A stretch of DNA of 64,000 bases from Hydrogenophaga crassostreae (GCF_001761385.1 NZ_CP017476.1:2655501-2719500), one strand, 5' to 3'. Shown: positions 16,754 to 28,181, counted from the first letter of the stretch. A program made the numbers and translations. The notes: generated by a model not told the origin, from the letters alone.

Positions 16754-18481
16754 TCAGTAGATAGCCCGACCATCGCCAAGCAAGTGGGAGTGGCAGTCGA
16801 GGGCCGCCTGATCACAACCTCTCACGAATGCATCCATGGCTTCCTGCTTCCAGCCGTTGAACCAATCGCCGTGGCCCGAATACCCGCCCGGGAGGGAGTT
16901 GCTGTAGTTGTCCGAAGCGAGACGCCAATTCGTGGGCGAATCTGATGCGGTAATCAGGTAAACGATGTTGTAGGTGATCTCAGGCAGAGCGACAGGGTGC
17001 GAAGCCGGGCAACCACCGCCGGTGGGGTACGCCATGTGACTCTTGTGATCGGGTGAATCGAGGTTCACGCCGTCCCAACACTGCGGGAAGTTGACGGTTT
17101 GCCAGAGTTCATGCCCAGCAGAGCAATTCGGGATTGATCGGCTGTTGCCACTTCCATCGTCACAGCTATAGCCGAAAGGCATGCTCTCGTACTGCCCACC
17201 TGGCGCCGCATTTTTCGCATCGCCCGCAATCATGCGCAAGCCTGGTGGCATGGGCTGAACAGCGCTCGGGGCCACACCGCCATAGCCGGTCTTGTAATAG
17301 ATGTTGGCGGTGGTCGGCTTCACTGGCGCGCCGTTGCGCGTGTCGATCATCGCGGGCACCCAATAGGAGCTGCGGTTCAGGGTGCCACCACGGCAAGTCG
17401 AGTTGCCTGTGTTGGCAATCGAAGACGCTGTGGAGTTGGCGTTGGCGCCAGTGTTGCCGAAGAAGGCATGCAGATGAGACTTCCCCGTCTGGCCGGGATA
17501 CACGATGGGGTCATCAAAATTCATGTGACTGAAATCACATTCGGTTCGGAAGGCTCCAATGCCCCCCCCGGGCGCCGGACGCTCGGTGGTGGCCCGGGCC
17601 TGTTCGATCGCAGAACCGGTAGATCCCACCGGGATACGGGCAGTGTCCACAGCGGGCATCATGGACCCAGTGGCAGGTGCCGGTGCTGGTGCTGGTGCTG
17701 GTGCTGGTGCTGGTGCTGGTGCTGGTGCTGGTGCTGGTGCTGGTGCTGGTGCTGGTGCTGGTGCTGGTGCCGGTGCCGGTGCCGGTGCCGGTGCCGGTGC
17801 AGGTGCCGGTGCCGGTGCAGGTGCAGGTGCCGGTGCTGGTGCTGGTGCTGGTGCAGGTGCCGGTGCTGGTGCTGGTGCAGGTGCTGGTGCAGGCGTTGCC
17901 GAAGCAGTAAGAAAACACGCTTTCACCGTACCAGGTATGGGGTCGCCGAAGGTGCCGTTCGAGCAGCTTGCAGGACCGCTTACTGCCTTGACGTTAAATC
18001 GGTCGCCTGCACCGTAGGCAACCTTGAGTACACCCGAAAAATTGCAAGTGCTGTTTTCAGAGGAACAGGCTGTACTGTTGAATACCTCGCCATTGATGAT
18101 GCGGGTACCGGGTGTATCCGGGGCTGGTGCTGGTGCCGGTGTCGACGTGGCGATTGCCGTATATGGGCGTTCTGGTGCTGATGTTCTGCCCCACCATCCC
18201 CGCTTCTCCAGATCGAGGTCAGAGGTCGTTGCGACGACTTGCTCCGACGTGTCGACTTCTTCAAATCCAGCCGTCTCGAGGTCAAAGGCTGGTGCTGTGA
18301 GTTGCTCCGAGGTACCGACCTCTTCGCTGCCACCGCCACAAGCAGTCAATGCAAGTCCGCTAACCAAAGCTATAAGTAGCAGGGAGGGACCCGATTTGTG
18401 CCCAGAATGCATTTGCTTCTGAGCGTTGGGCGTCTTCGCCAATGTGAACATTGACTCAGAAGAATTCATTTCTCGATTCAT
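16754..18481 (-). CDS. DUF1996 lipoprotein with long Ala-Pro tract (paralogue B)
   Basis: The product is 575 residues from ATG 18481, chosen for a good TAAGGT ribosome-binding site. ATG 18412 would give a shorter signal peptide. The lipobox is in GLALTACGGGSEE, so this is a predicted lipoprotein. Order: lipobox; an acidic region with the repeated EEVGTSEQ/EEVDTSEQ; a small Cys-containing segment (about 125-190, motifs INGEVFNSTACSS and KAVSGPASCSNGTFGDPIPG); an uninterrupted (Ala-Pro)36 spacer (about 197-268); then the DUF1996 domain to the C-terminus with the same His/Cys landmarks as its neighbours. The Ala-Pro rod would hold the domain tens of nanometres from the lipid anchor. The repeat is a hexanucleotide array that should be length-variable. 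Confidence 0.85.
   Translation of the reverse strand: MNREMNSSESMFTLAKTPNAQKQMHSGHKSGPSLLLIALVSGLALTACGGGSEEVGTSEQLTAPAFDLETAGFEEVDTSEQVVATTSDLDLEKRGWWGRTSAPERPYTAIATSTPAPAPAPDTPGTRIINGEVFNSTACSSENSTCNFSGVLKVAYGAGDRFNVKAVSGPASCSNGTFGDPIPGTVKACFLTASATPAPAPAPAPAPAPAPAPAPAPAPAPAPAPAPAPAPAPAPAPAPAPAPAPAPAPAPAPAPAPAPAPAPAPAPAPATGSMMPAVDTARIPVGSTGSAIEQARATTERPAPGGGIGAFRTECDFSHMNFDDPIVYPGQTGKSHLHAFFGNTGANANSTASSIANTGNSTCRGGTLNRSSYWVPAMIDTRNGAPVKPTTANIYYKTGYGGVAPSAVQPMPPGLRMIAGDAKNAAPGGQYESMPFGYSCDDGSGNSRSIPNCSAGHELWQTVNFPQCWDGVNLDSPDHKSHMAYPTGGGCPASHPVALPEITYNIVYLITASDSPTNWRLASDNYSNSLPGGYSGHGDWFNGWKQEAMDAFVRGCDQAALDCHSHLLGDGRAIY
17676..17891. repeat. hexanucleotide array, 36 units, encoding the Ala-Pro tract
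   Basis: There are 36 consecutive units of the form GGTGCN (plus-strand sense), 216 bases in all. A long block of GGTGCT is followed by mixed GGTGCC, GGTGCA and GGTGCT. The unit length is a multiple of three, so slippage changes rod length without breaking the frame. It produces spurious open frames on both strands. Confidence 0.95.
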
Positions 18482-19343
18482 AGAGTACCTTAAATTACAG
18501 CTTTCGGCTGAGTGAGATGATTTAATAAAGCTAAAAGCACACAATTGCTTATGCTTACCGGCAACAAATTCAACCCAACGCATTCCATGAATTTTGGAAT
18601 TTCAAGCAATGCGAATATATCGGTTGGCTTGCTTCTGTCTTGATGTGATTCCGATGGGCTAGGCCCGTCAGGCGACATGCGGTAAGATTTCTTGCGGCGC
18701 GTGGTGTTTTTTGCTAGAGTCAAAAATGTAAGGCAATAGCCTTTTTGAATTAGCCCGAAATTGCAGGGCTTTTAGACGGTAGTTTCATGGATTCAAGAGT
18801 GTCTGAATGTATCTTCCATGCGAATACACGCCTAAAGTTCTCATAGCGCTACGCCAACAAAATTGCGAAGCTTGATCCTAATTCAGGAAGCGGGCAAGCA
18901 TGTTGCGAAATGCTTCTGAATTGCATTTCTCTTAGCTCAATCGAATTACTTTCAACCCATTCATCAACCAAATACCATTTACTGTTACCTTGGTTTCAGT
19001 TGTGTCACCTCGGGCAGCTTTATCCTCCTCACAAAGAAAAGGTCTGCCGCCCCGCTGATATGGTCCACTCAGCCACAGCAAACCAGCCAGCGCTGAAGTG
19101 AATCCTGTACAAACAGGATGAAGAACAAGGCAAAGTGAGGACCCTTAAAGAACTGATCATCGGATCCACTGTTCTTTGGGCGCAAGAAAAACCACTTGAT
19201 GTTTCTCGATTTAACGCCTCGGCCCAGTCTCACCCAGGTGGCAGATCACAGTACGAAGAAACGCAATGCGGCCACCAGCGGACGGGACGTCAAGAGCAAA
19301 GCCTGCCTTTGTGCCACTCGACATCCATGACAAAGAGGCAAGC
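18482..19343. other. 862-base AT-richer gap upstream of paralogue B
   Basis: No gene is supported. Base composition is lower in G+C than the surroundings for most of 18480-19000. A hairpin ATTCCA/TGGAAT lies at 18581-18599 and a second, ATCCTGT/ACAGGAT, around 19096. The 3' end of the minus-strand paralogue C lies at the right border. It may carry a long leader for paralogue B or a decayed insertion. Confidence 0.4.
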
Positions 19344-21086
19344 TCAGAAGATGGCTCGGCCATCGCCAAGCAAATGAGAGTGGCAGTCGAGCGCGGCCTG
19401 ATCGCAGCCTCTCACGAATGCGCCCATGGCTTCCGGGCGCCAGCCGTTGAACCAGTCACCATGGCCCGAGTAGCCGCCCGGCAGGGCGCTGCTGTAGTTG
19501 TCCGAAGCCAGGCGCCAGTTTGAAGCAGCGTTTGTCTGGGTGATCATGTAGACAATATTGAAAGTAATCTCTGGCAGAGGCACCGGATGCGAAGCCGGGC
19601 AACCACGACCTGTCGGGTAAGCCATGTGGCTCTTGTGATCGGGTGAGTCCAGGTTGACTCCGTCCCAGCATTGGGGGAAGTTGACAGTCTGCCAAAGTTC
19701 CGCACCTGTAGGGCAGTTCGGGATGGAGCGGCCTTCCATGGATGTACCGCTGTTGGTATGGCAGCTGTAACCGAAAGGCATGCTCTGGTACTGCCCACCT
19801 GGTGACGCATTTTTCGCATCTCCAGCGATCATCCGCAGGCCCGCCGGCATGGATTGAACCGAGCTCGGAACCACGCCACCGTAGCCGGTTTTGTAATAGA
19901 AGTTGGCCGTTTGCGGTTTGACCGGCGAGCCATCCCGGGTATCGATCATCGCAGGCACCCAATAGGCGCTGCGGTTCAGAATCCCGCCACGGCAAGTCGA
20001 ATTGCCAGTGTTGGCGATCGAAGAAGCCGTGGAGTTGGCGTTGGTGCCGGTATTGCCGAAGAAAGCATGCAGGTGCGAACGACCCGCCTGGCCTGGATAG
20101 ACGATGGGATCGTCGAAAGACATGTGGCTGAAGTCACATTCCGTGCGGAAAGCCCCAACGCCCCCTCCGGGCGCCGGAGTCTCGCTGGTGGCTCGGGCCT
20201 GTTCGACCGCAGAACCGGTCGATCCCAATGGGATACGGGCGGTGTTCACCGCAGGCATCATGGACCCCGTATCTGAACCTGCGGCGGTAGCCTCGGCGCC
20301 GCCTTCCAGCACGTAGTACCCGATGCCCTCGTAGCTGTAAGTGGCGCTCTGGTTGGCCTGGATGCGGTTCTTCTCACTCTCGCTGGCGGTGTAGAAATGA
20401 AACCCTTTGCCCGGGACGAAGAAGCGGTAAAACGGCACCAGTCCGGCTCCGGCGACCTGGCTGGCGTAGTAGGCCACGCCCTCATACGTAAACTGAGGCA
20501 AGGTTGCCACTGTTTTCGCGCGCTCGGCCTCGCTGATGGTGTAGAAATGAACCCCGGTTTGCGCGTTGAAAAAGCGATGCACCGGCGAGAGGCCGGGCGA
20601 TGACGCGCTCGCCACCCAGAACGCCGGGCCTTCCAGGCTGAACGGGGAGGCAACGGTCGACCCCAGGGTATCCCGCTCGCTCGGGCTGATGGTGTAAAAA
20701 TGTGCGCCGGTACTGGCGTTGTAGAAGCGGTAGGCTGGAATGCCCACCGCCGCGGCTTTGCGAACGACGGCGCCAGACACATAGGCACTCTTGGACGCGA
20801 CGCTGTCAGGCTGCAGATTCTCCAGCGGCTGCGAAGGGTCTGCTTGCTCCGCTTGAACTTCTGCCTGAGCGAGGGCTCGGGCAGTCAATTCGGCATCCGG
20901 CTTGGCGCTGGAGTTGGCCACGGGTCGCGCTGCGGCCTCGCTGCGGTCCTGAGTGACCGGCGCCGAGAGTGTCTGTGCCCCACCGGCAAGGGTTTCGGAG
21001 GACTCGGCTCCGCCGCAGGCCACCAGCAACAGGGCCAAAGTGCCAACAAGGCCAGCTGGCACCCAGCCGTAGTGATGAATTCTCAT
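19344..21086 (-). CDS. lipoprotein with three DUF5648 repeats and a DUF1996 domain (paralogue C)
   Basis: The product is 580 residues from ATG 21086, preceded by GGAAGC. The signal peptide ends in the lipobox LLLVACGG. About residues 115-255 hold three DUF5648 repeats, each built on YRFYNxxTGxHFYT, then SxxERD, then FxxEGxAFW/AYY (copies begin at PAYRFYNAST, PVHRFFNAQT and PFYRFFVPGK). The C-terminal ~300 residues are DUF1996, almost repeating paralogue A; one loop in C carries four additional residues (TSMEG). DUF5648 repeats are found in secreted, wall- or glycan-associated bacterial proteins. A surface role in binding or processing a polymer is likely but inferred. The DUF5648 part is shared with the 59671 lipoprotein 39 kb away. 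Confidence 0.88.
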   Translation of the reverse strand: MRIHHYGWVPAGLVGTLALLLVACGGAESSETLAGGAQTLSAPVTQDRSEAAARPVANSSAKPDAELTARALAQAEVQAEQADPSQPLENLQPDSVASKSAYVSGAVVRKAAAVGIPAYRFYNASTGAHFYTISPSERDTLGSTVASPFSLEGPAFWVASASSPGLSPVHRFFNAQTGVHFYTISEAERAKTVATLPQFTYEGVAYYASQVAGAGLVPFYRFFVPGKGFHFYTASESEKNRIQANQSATYSYEGIGYYVLEGGAEATAAGSDTGSMMPAVNTARIPLGSTGSAVEQARATSETPAPGGGVGAFRTECDFSHMSFDDPIVYPGQAGRSHLHAFFGNTGTNANSTASSIANTGNSTCRGGILNRSAYWVPAMIDTRDGSPVKPQTANFYYKTGYGGVVPSSVQSMPAGLRMIAGDAKNASPGGQYQSMPFGYSCHTNSGTSMEGRSIPNCPTGAELWQTVNFPQCWDGVNLDSPDHKSHMAYPTGRGCPASHPVPLPEITFNIVYMITQTNAASNWRLASDNYSSALPGGYSGHGDWFNGWRPEAMGAFVRGCDQAALDCHSHLLGDGRAIF

Positions 21087-22081
21087 ATTTGCTTCCAAAA
21101 GGGCGTTTCTCGGCCTTGCCGCCGGCATCGGTATAAAGTGAAGGCTGTTGGGCCCCTGCCTCATCGCGTTGCAGCAGCCAGGGAGAAGGCTTGGGCGAGC
21201 TCGGTGCCAAAACCACAATGCAAGCAGCCAGGCAGCCAGCAGAGAGCCCGCGAAGCGGTCACCGAAGTCGAAGGGTTGGTCATAAAATTGATCGAGAGGA
21301 TGCCAATTGAGGTCCGACGGGCGCCATGCCCTTCGCTCAATCCTCAAGACAATTCGACTTGAGCGTGCGATAGGGAGTATTTTCCCTCACGTATCCATCA
21401 AGTGGGGGAAGCGTAAGGGATAAGCGGCTGAAACCAACGACTCAGCGGGGTATCAATGCGTAAGCTGGCACCCGAGATTGGGCGCTTTAATACAGCATGT
21501 TAATGAGGGTATCAAATTGTATTGATTTACAACGGCCTTGTTTCCTTATTCGCGGTGAAGCACCCCTCAACTCCGAACCGAAGTTTCCGTCACCCAATGG
21601 GCGAGCAACTTTGAAAGCGGCAAGAGGCCAGACACAAGGCATTCCTGGGGCGAATGCCTCCCCACTACACACCATAGCGTGCAAACGGGATATCCATCTG
21701 GCAGCACATGGCCTTCCTTCCTTGCCTCGCCACTGACCCGACAAGTCGCGATTGACCAGACCGCTCCGTAAAAGCAGCTTTCTTGGTAGGCCCGCCAAGC
21801 AAAGCCTACACGCTACCAAATCGGAAGTAGGCGCCCTTTTTTGCGCTCGGGTAACACTGGCCGGACTTGGGTAAAGCGGCATGGCCCATTGGCGTCGTGC
21901 CGGCCCTGACTGGCAACCTGCCGCTTTTAGAGGGTCCAGCACAAACCAGGCCGGACGCACCCGCCCGGAGTTGCCTGCGCCGAGGACGCATAGTCCAGCC
22001 TCAACACCGTTACCAGGGTCAGTCCGGAACAGGTGCACGTTCTGATGCCTGGAGCCCATATGATCGGGCCGGGCGACCGGA
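21087..22081. other. 1-kb gap between paralogue C and the GGDEF/EAL gene
   Basis: No gene is supported on either strand. It must hold the promoter of paralogue C. An inverted repeat TTGGTAG...CTACCAA with an inner TAGGC...GCCTA lies around 21785-21826 and could fold in the 3' region of the GGDEF/EAL transcript. No U-tract is adjacent. Confidence 0.4.
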
Positions 22082-25063
22082 TCAGCCGGTCACCGTCGTA
22101 TCGGCCAACGGCTTGCGCAACAGCAATTCGAGTGCTTCGAGGGGCAGCGCTGGCGCAAAAAGGTACCCCTGAAACTGGTCGCACCCTTGATTGGCAAGAA
22201 AGTCCCGCTGCTCTTGCGTTTCTACACCCTCGGCCACCACCTGCAAGTTCAAGCTCTGGGCCAGCGCAATGATGGCGCGTGAAATCGCCGCATCATTGGG
22301 GTCGGTTAGCACATCAGCCACAAAATCCTTGTCAATCTTCAGTTGATCCAGCGGCAGGCGCTTCAGGCAAGACAGCGACGAATACCCCACGCCAAAGTCG
22401 TCCAATGCCAAGGTAACGCCGAGGTCTTTGAGCATGCCCATCTTCTGGATGGTGATTTCCATGCGGTCGGCCAAAAGGCTTTCGGTCAGCTCGAGTTTGA
22501 GCCCTTGTGGGCGAATGCCGGTGCGTTTGATTGCAGACATGACCATGTCCACAAAGTTCGGGTGGCGGAACTGGTAGGCACTGACGTTGACCGCGATGCT
22601 CAGATTCGCGGTTTCGGCCGAGTCGGCCCAGGCGACGAGCTGCTCACAAGCTGTCTCCAATACCCACATGCCCAACGGCAGGATGAGGCCGGTGTCTTCA
22701 GCCACAGGTATGAAGGCTGCAGGCATGACCAGCCCCTTTTCCGGATGGTTCCAGCGCACCAGCGCCTCTACCCCCGTGACCAAGCCCTGGAGATTGACCT
22801 GGGGCTGGTAGTGCACCACAAACTGCTTCTCACGCAAGCCCTCGCGCAGCGCAATCCCTACAGCGGCATTTGCGGTGACGGTGGCGAGCATGTCGGGGGC
22901 AAAATAGCAAAGTGTGTTGCGGCCAAGCGCTTTGGCTTGGTACATGGCCAGGTCCGCTTGCTTCAGCAGCTCGCTTACATCGCTTTGATTGCCGCTGAAT
23001 GTGGTGACGCCAATGCTGGGCGTGGCAAAGTGCTGATGCCCCGCAATCCGGAACGGCTCGCGCAACATGGTCAGCACTTTTTCGGACAGCGCGCGCGACT
23101 TGGAGGCCGCTGCATCGGGGTCGGTGCTGAGGTCATCCACCATGACCACAAACTCGTCACCGCCCAGGCGCGCCACGGTGTCGGTCTTGCGCACACTCTT
23201 CTTCAGGCGCTGGGCGACCTGCTGCAGCAACTGGTCGCCGACATGGTGACCCAGCGTGTCGTTGAGAATCTTGAAGTTATCCAGATCGATGAACATCAAT
23301 GCGCCATGCTGCCCCGTACGGGCGCTTTGCGAAAGCGCCTTTTGCAGCCTGTCCAGCAGCAATTGGCGGTTGGGGAGATCCGTTAACGGGTCGTAAAACG
23401 CCAAGTGACGGATCATTTCTTCTGCACCCTTGCGGTGGGTGATGTCACGCCCCACTGCGACCCAGTGCGTTACCTCGTCGGCACTCGCCTGCACCGAAAC
23501 CACCTCCAGTTCGACCCAGAATGGTGTACCCGTTTTACGGAAAACCTTGAGTTCTGTGCGCGCTTGCCGGGTTTGTTGCAAGCCCTTGGCCATTTCAAGC
23601 AATTTGAGTTTGGCCGGGTCCAGCTCGAGCAGCATGCGAGGACTCTTGCCAAGCACCTCCTCACGGTTGTACCCCGTCTTCTTTTCAAAAGCATCGTTGA
23701 CGAACACCATGCGCGGTTCGTCATCCGGGCCCGAACCCGCTTCAGCGATGGCCACAATATCGTTCAACCGGGCAACGCTGGTTTCCAGCAACATCTGGTG
23801 TTCTTGTGAGCGCCGGCGCTCTGTCACATCGCGGAAATAGACCGCCAGGCCCTCGGTGAATGGGTAGGCGCGAACCTCCAGCCATTTGCCGATCAGGGGA
23901 AAAAAATCCTCCAGTTCAACCTGCCGGTTGGTTTTCAGTGCGTGACCAAGCTGCACGCGCAACCGTTGTGCCAAGACGGTGTTGAAATCTTGCCAGATCT
24001 CCTGCCCCAAAAGCTCGGCCGTGGTCTTTTGAAGAAGCCGTTCGCTTTCCTGATTCAGGTAAGTGAAGCAGCACTGCCGATCGAGCGTGACAAAAGCTTC
24101 TTTGATGCTGGCCAGCGTTGTCGTCAGGCGCATGGCAAGGCGCATGGTTTCCTGTTGTGCCTGCTTTTGAACAGTGATGTCCTGCACCGCCCCCTGAATG
24201 CGCAAAATCTGGCCTTCGCCATTGCGAACGGCATTGCCCACGGTGCGAACCCATTTGGTACCCGTGCCTGGCACCAGCACCTGAAGTTCTTCGTCAAACG
24301 CTTCGCCGGTTTGGGCGCATTGCTCCAGCCGCTCGTGGATAACCTTGCGCAGTTCAGGTTTGTAACGCCGAACCATCCCCGCCAGATCGTGAACGGATTC
24401 GCCAGCTTGCAAGCCAAGTATGCTGCCGTACTCGTCGGAATGCTGCACTTGCCCGGAGGTGGTATTGACTGACCAGGTGCCCACACCCGCGGTGTGTTCG
24501 GTCAGATTCAAGCGGCTTTCACTCTCATGCAGCGCTTTGCCAAGGCTTTCTTCCCTACCCTGGGTCAGGTGTGCAGACCGCTGCTGCTGCAGGGCCAGGT
24601 CTTGCAAGTGCCCGGCATGGTCGATCAGGGCTTGTACACCCGGAAGAAAGCCCTCCAGTTCACTGGGACTTCGCGGCATGGGGTCAAGAAGCGCCAGCCA
24701 CGTCGTGCCTTGGTGGCCGCTGGGAGGCAATGGCAGAACCAGACAGTGCCGAAGGTTCGCCAGCGGCTGGGCTGCCCATACGTGGCCATCGGCGGTGTCC
24801 AGCAAGCGCCCATGGAGCGCTTTGTCCGCCGCCACCCTTGCACACAGTGCCGCGGCGCCCGCTTGCTGATCCGCAGGCAAACCGCTCACACCCAGAACCA
24901 CCGGGCCGCCGGGACCGACTTGCACCAGCAACGCCGCCGACATCCGTGCCAAATGGACCGCCAACTGCGTCAGCTGCGTCCAATCCATGCTGGGCGGCAC
25001 GACCGGGTCTTTGACCGAAGGCGTTGCTTCGCCGGAAATGTCTGCCCGCTGTCCGTGATGCAT
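22082..25063 (-). CDS. GAF-PAS-PAS-PAS-GGDEF-EAL cyclic-di-GMP turnover protein
   Basis: The product is 993 residues from the first ATG at 25063; a TTG at 25201 is possible but its ribosome-binding site is too close. Order: a GAF-like sensor (about 25-160), three PAS/PAC modules (about 195-310, 320-430 and 440-560; for example YLNQESERLLQKT and FVNDAFEKKTGYNREEVLGK), a GGDEF domain with intact RLGGDEFVV near 634, and an EAL domain with intact EALVRW near 766 and later DDFGVGYSS. Both catalytic signatures look competent, so it could make or degrade cyclic-di-GMP, or use one domain as a sensor. No membrane segment is visible, so it is cytoplasmic. Cyclic-di-GMP often controls exopolysaccharide, which fits the neighbourhood. 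Confidence 0.93.
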   Translation of the reverse strand: MHHGQRADISGEATPSVKDPVVPPSMDWTQLTQLAVHLARMSAALLVQVGPGGPVVLGVSGLPADQQAGAAALCARVAADKALHGRLLDTADGHVWAAQPLANLRHCLVLPLPPSGHQGTTWLALLDPMPRSPSELEGFLPGVQALIDHAGHLQDLALQQQRSAHLTQGREESLGKALHESESRLNLTEHTAGVGTWSVNTTSGQVQHSDEYGSILGLQAGESVHDLAGMVRRYKPELRKVIHERLEQCAQTGEAFDEELQVLVPGTGTKWVRTVGNAVRNGEGQILRIQGAVQDITVQKQAQQETMRLAMRLTTTLASIKEAFVTLDRQCCFTYLNQESERLLQKTTAELLGQEIWQDFNTVLAQRLRVQLGHALKTNRQVELEDFFPLIGKWLEVRAYPFTEGLAVYFRDVTERRRSQEHQMLLETSVARLNDIVAIAEAGSGPDDEPRMVFVNDAFEKKTGYNREEVLGKSPRMLLELDPAKLKLLEMAKGLQQTRQARTELKVFRKTGTPFWVELEVVSVQASADEVTHWVAVGRDITHRKGAEEMIRHLAFYDPLTDLPNRQLLLDRLQKALSQSARTGQHGALMFIDLDNFKILNDTLGHHVGDQLLQQVAQRLKKSVRKTDTVARLGGDEFVVMVDDLSTDPDAAASKSRALSEKVLTMLREPFRIAGHQHFATPSIGVTTFSGNQSDVSELLKQADLAMYQAKALGRNTLCYFAPDMLATVTANAAVGIALREGLREKQFVVHYQPQVNLQGLVTGVEALVRWNHPEKGLVMPAAFIPVAEDTGLILPLGMWVLETACEQLVAWADSAETANLSIAVNVSAYQFRHPNFVDMVMSAIKRTGIRPQGLKLELTESLLADRMEITIQKMGMLKDLGVTLALDDFGVGYSSLSCLKRLPLDQLKIDKDFVADVLTDPNDAAISRAIIALAQSLNLQVVAEGVETQEQRDFLANQGCDQFQGYLFAPALPLEALELLLRKPLADTTVTG

Positions 25064-25317
25064 GTGGCGCCCGCTTTCGTCAGTAAGTAATGTAAGTATG
25101 CCGCGGCGCTTGTAACAATTCCACCGGGTAAAAGTGGTCAAAATACCCGATAGGCGTGGACTTGTGGTTGTATCACCCCTATGGGGGAAGGAAATTGGCA
25201 ACCTGCCACAAAGATGTTGCTATTTGTAGCTGATCAACTACCATTGCGTAAATAACATTTTCTCACACGCCGGGTTTTCAGCATCGGGATGTGAGTCGAA
25301 AGAAAAAGGGGTTGAAT

Positions 25318-25626
25318 ATGAGCGCACTGGCAGAACTACGGCAACACAGCGATGTGGCCAGCCTGAAATCCGCATTGCATCGGCTATGTGGAGAGTTTGG
25401 TCGTATCGCACGACTGGACATTCTTACCGCCATCCACGAAGGCACCACGCAGGCCATCTGCTTCCTGCGCATGGAGCGGCCCGAGAATGAGCAAAAACTC
25501 ATGAAATCGCTGGGCGTCGGCCGCTTCGGAGGCGAAGTGGTGTTTGTGTTGAACCTTGATGCTCCGGAGTCGACTGAAGACCAGGGCCCCTCCTCGCAGT
25601 GGGCCGAGTCCGACTTTTTGGCATAA
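25318..25626 (+). CDS. small RRM-like hypothetical protein
   Basis: The product is 102 residues from ATG 25318, with AAAGGGG upstream. I do not recognise a named family with certainty. The beta-alpha-beta pattern (GRIARLDILTA, then AICFLRMERP, ENEQKLMKSLGV and GEVVFVLNL) resembles an RNA-recognition-motif fold, without a clear RNP1. The C-terminus is acidic and disordered. It is divergent from the GGDEF/EAL gene. A role as a nucleic-acid-binding or regulatory protein is inference. Confidence 0.6.
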   Translation: MSALAELRQHSDVASLKSALHRLCGEFGRIARLDILTAIHEGTTQAICFLRMERPENEQKLMKSLGVGRFGGEVVFVLNLDAPESTEDQGPSSQWAESDFLA

Positions 25627-25923
25627 GGTGTCAGCAGTGGCGCTGGGGCTCACTTGTTGCCCAGGTCACCGCGAGGCGGCAGGCCCCACTGAACATACGC
25701 GCGAGCACCACATACGCCCCCCTTTCCAGATGCCTAAGCATTCGCGCGTGGCGTGCGGGGTGGCCTCTGTGACCCTTGAGAACTTGGCAGTGCTTGGACA
25801 CGGACTCTCGCGAGGGTAGCCTCACTCCATGCCAGCGGCGATCGAGGGGGCCCCTCCAACGGCTTGAAGTGGCTGGGAAATCCACAGGCAACAAGGCCAA
25901 TTGATGCCCATTCCCGCACAGCA

Positions 25924-26700
25924 CTACAGCAACAACCGCAATTCCCGCGCAGCCTCCAGCAGCAATGGCAACAGGTCATGCCGCATCACCTCCAGCGTCA
26001 ACCGGTCAGGCGCGGCAACCACATTCAAAGCTGCAACCGTCTGACCACGCATGTTGCGCAGTGGAACAGCCAGCGCATGCACACCCAGCTCGTGCTCTTC
26101 ACTGGCCAAAGCCAGATCCTCGGTACGCACTCTCGTGATTGCGGCGCGAAAAGCCTTGTGCTCCACCACGGTATGGGGCGTGAGGCGCGGCAACTCCCGA
26201 CCCTTGAGCCACGCATTGAATTCGATGCGGGGCAGCGCGGCCAGCAAAACACGACCGGTCGATGTGGCGTGTACCGGCAAGCGCGCACCCAGGTGCAAGC
26301 CATAAGCCATCAGCCGCTGCCCGCCCACCGAAACACTGCGTGCCACGATCACCACCTCGTCCCCATCGAGCACCACGGCTGAAAACGATTCCCGGGTCTG
26401 TGCGGCCAGGCGGTTGAGGGTGGGTTGCAGCAAGCGTGGCAAACGGGCCGAAGCCAGGTAACTTCCCGAGAACCGAAGCACCTTGGCCGCGAGCCAGTAA
26501 TGGCTGCCATCGGTATCGAGATAGCCCAGATGGGCCAGCGTGAGCAGGTGGCGGCGCGCTGCGGCACGCGTGAGCCCTGCCCGCTCCGCAGCCTGCGTGG
26601 TGTTGAGACGTTGGCGCTCGGTGTCAAAACTCTCCAGCACGGCCATGCCTTTGAGCATGCCTTCAATGAGATCGGCTTTCGCAATGGGTGGGTGGCTCAA
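25924..26700 (-). CDS. pobR: IclR-family regulator of 4-hydroxybenzoate catabolism (PobR/PcaU-like)
   Basis: The product is 258 residues. TTG 26700 has GGAGA seven bases upstream, so it is preferred. An N-terminal winged helix (TTQAAERAGLTRAAARRHL and the following wing) is followed by the IclR effector-binding domain with VVLDGDEVVIVARS, LPVHATSTGRVLLA and the late GVHALAVPLRN. It is divergent from pobA with a shared 243-base region carrying three operator-like repeats. IclR-type regulators in this position (PobR/PcaU of Acinetobacter) activate pobA in response to 4-hydroxybenzoate. The effector here is inferred from position. Confidence 0.85.
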   Translation of the reverse strand: MSHPPIAKADLIEGMLKGMAVLESFDTERQRLNTTQAAERAGLTRAAARRHLLTLAHLGYLDTDGSHYWLAAKVLRFSGSYLASARLPRLLQPTLNRLAAQTRESFSAVVLDGDEVVIVARSVSVGGQRLMAYGLHLGARLPVHATSTGRVLLAALPRIEFNAWLKGRELPRLTPHTVVEHKAFRAAITRVRTEDLALASEEHELGVHALAVPLRNMRGQTVAALNVVAAPDRLTLEVMRHDLLPLLLEAARELRLLL

Positions 26701-26710
26701 GGAAGGTCTC

Positions 26711-28131
<1,421 letters not shown>

Positions 28132-28181
28132 GCGTCCCTCTTGCATCGCTTGTGGCCGCATCGCCTCAAAGGTGCGCCATT

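Noticed and set aside
15673..16764. 363-codon plus-strand frame opposite DUF1996 paralogue A
   Set aside because: It is antisense to a well-supported gene, and the same shadow recurs opposite the other DUF1996 copies.
17468..18181. Long open frames on the plus strand rich in Cys-Trp or Gly-Ala repeats
   Set aside because: They arise only because the GGTGCN array lacks stop codons in any frame. The minus-strand lipoprotein with signal peptide and DUF1996 domain explains the region.
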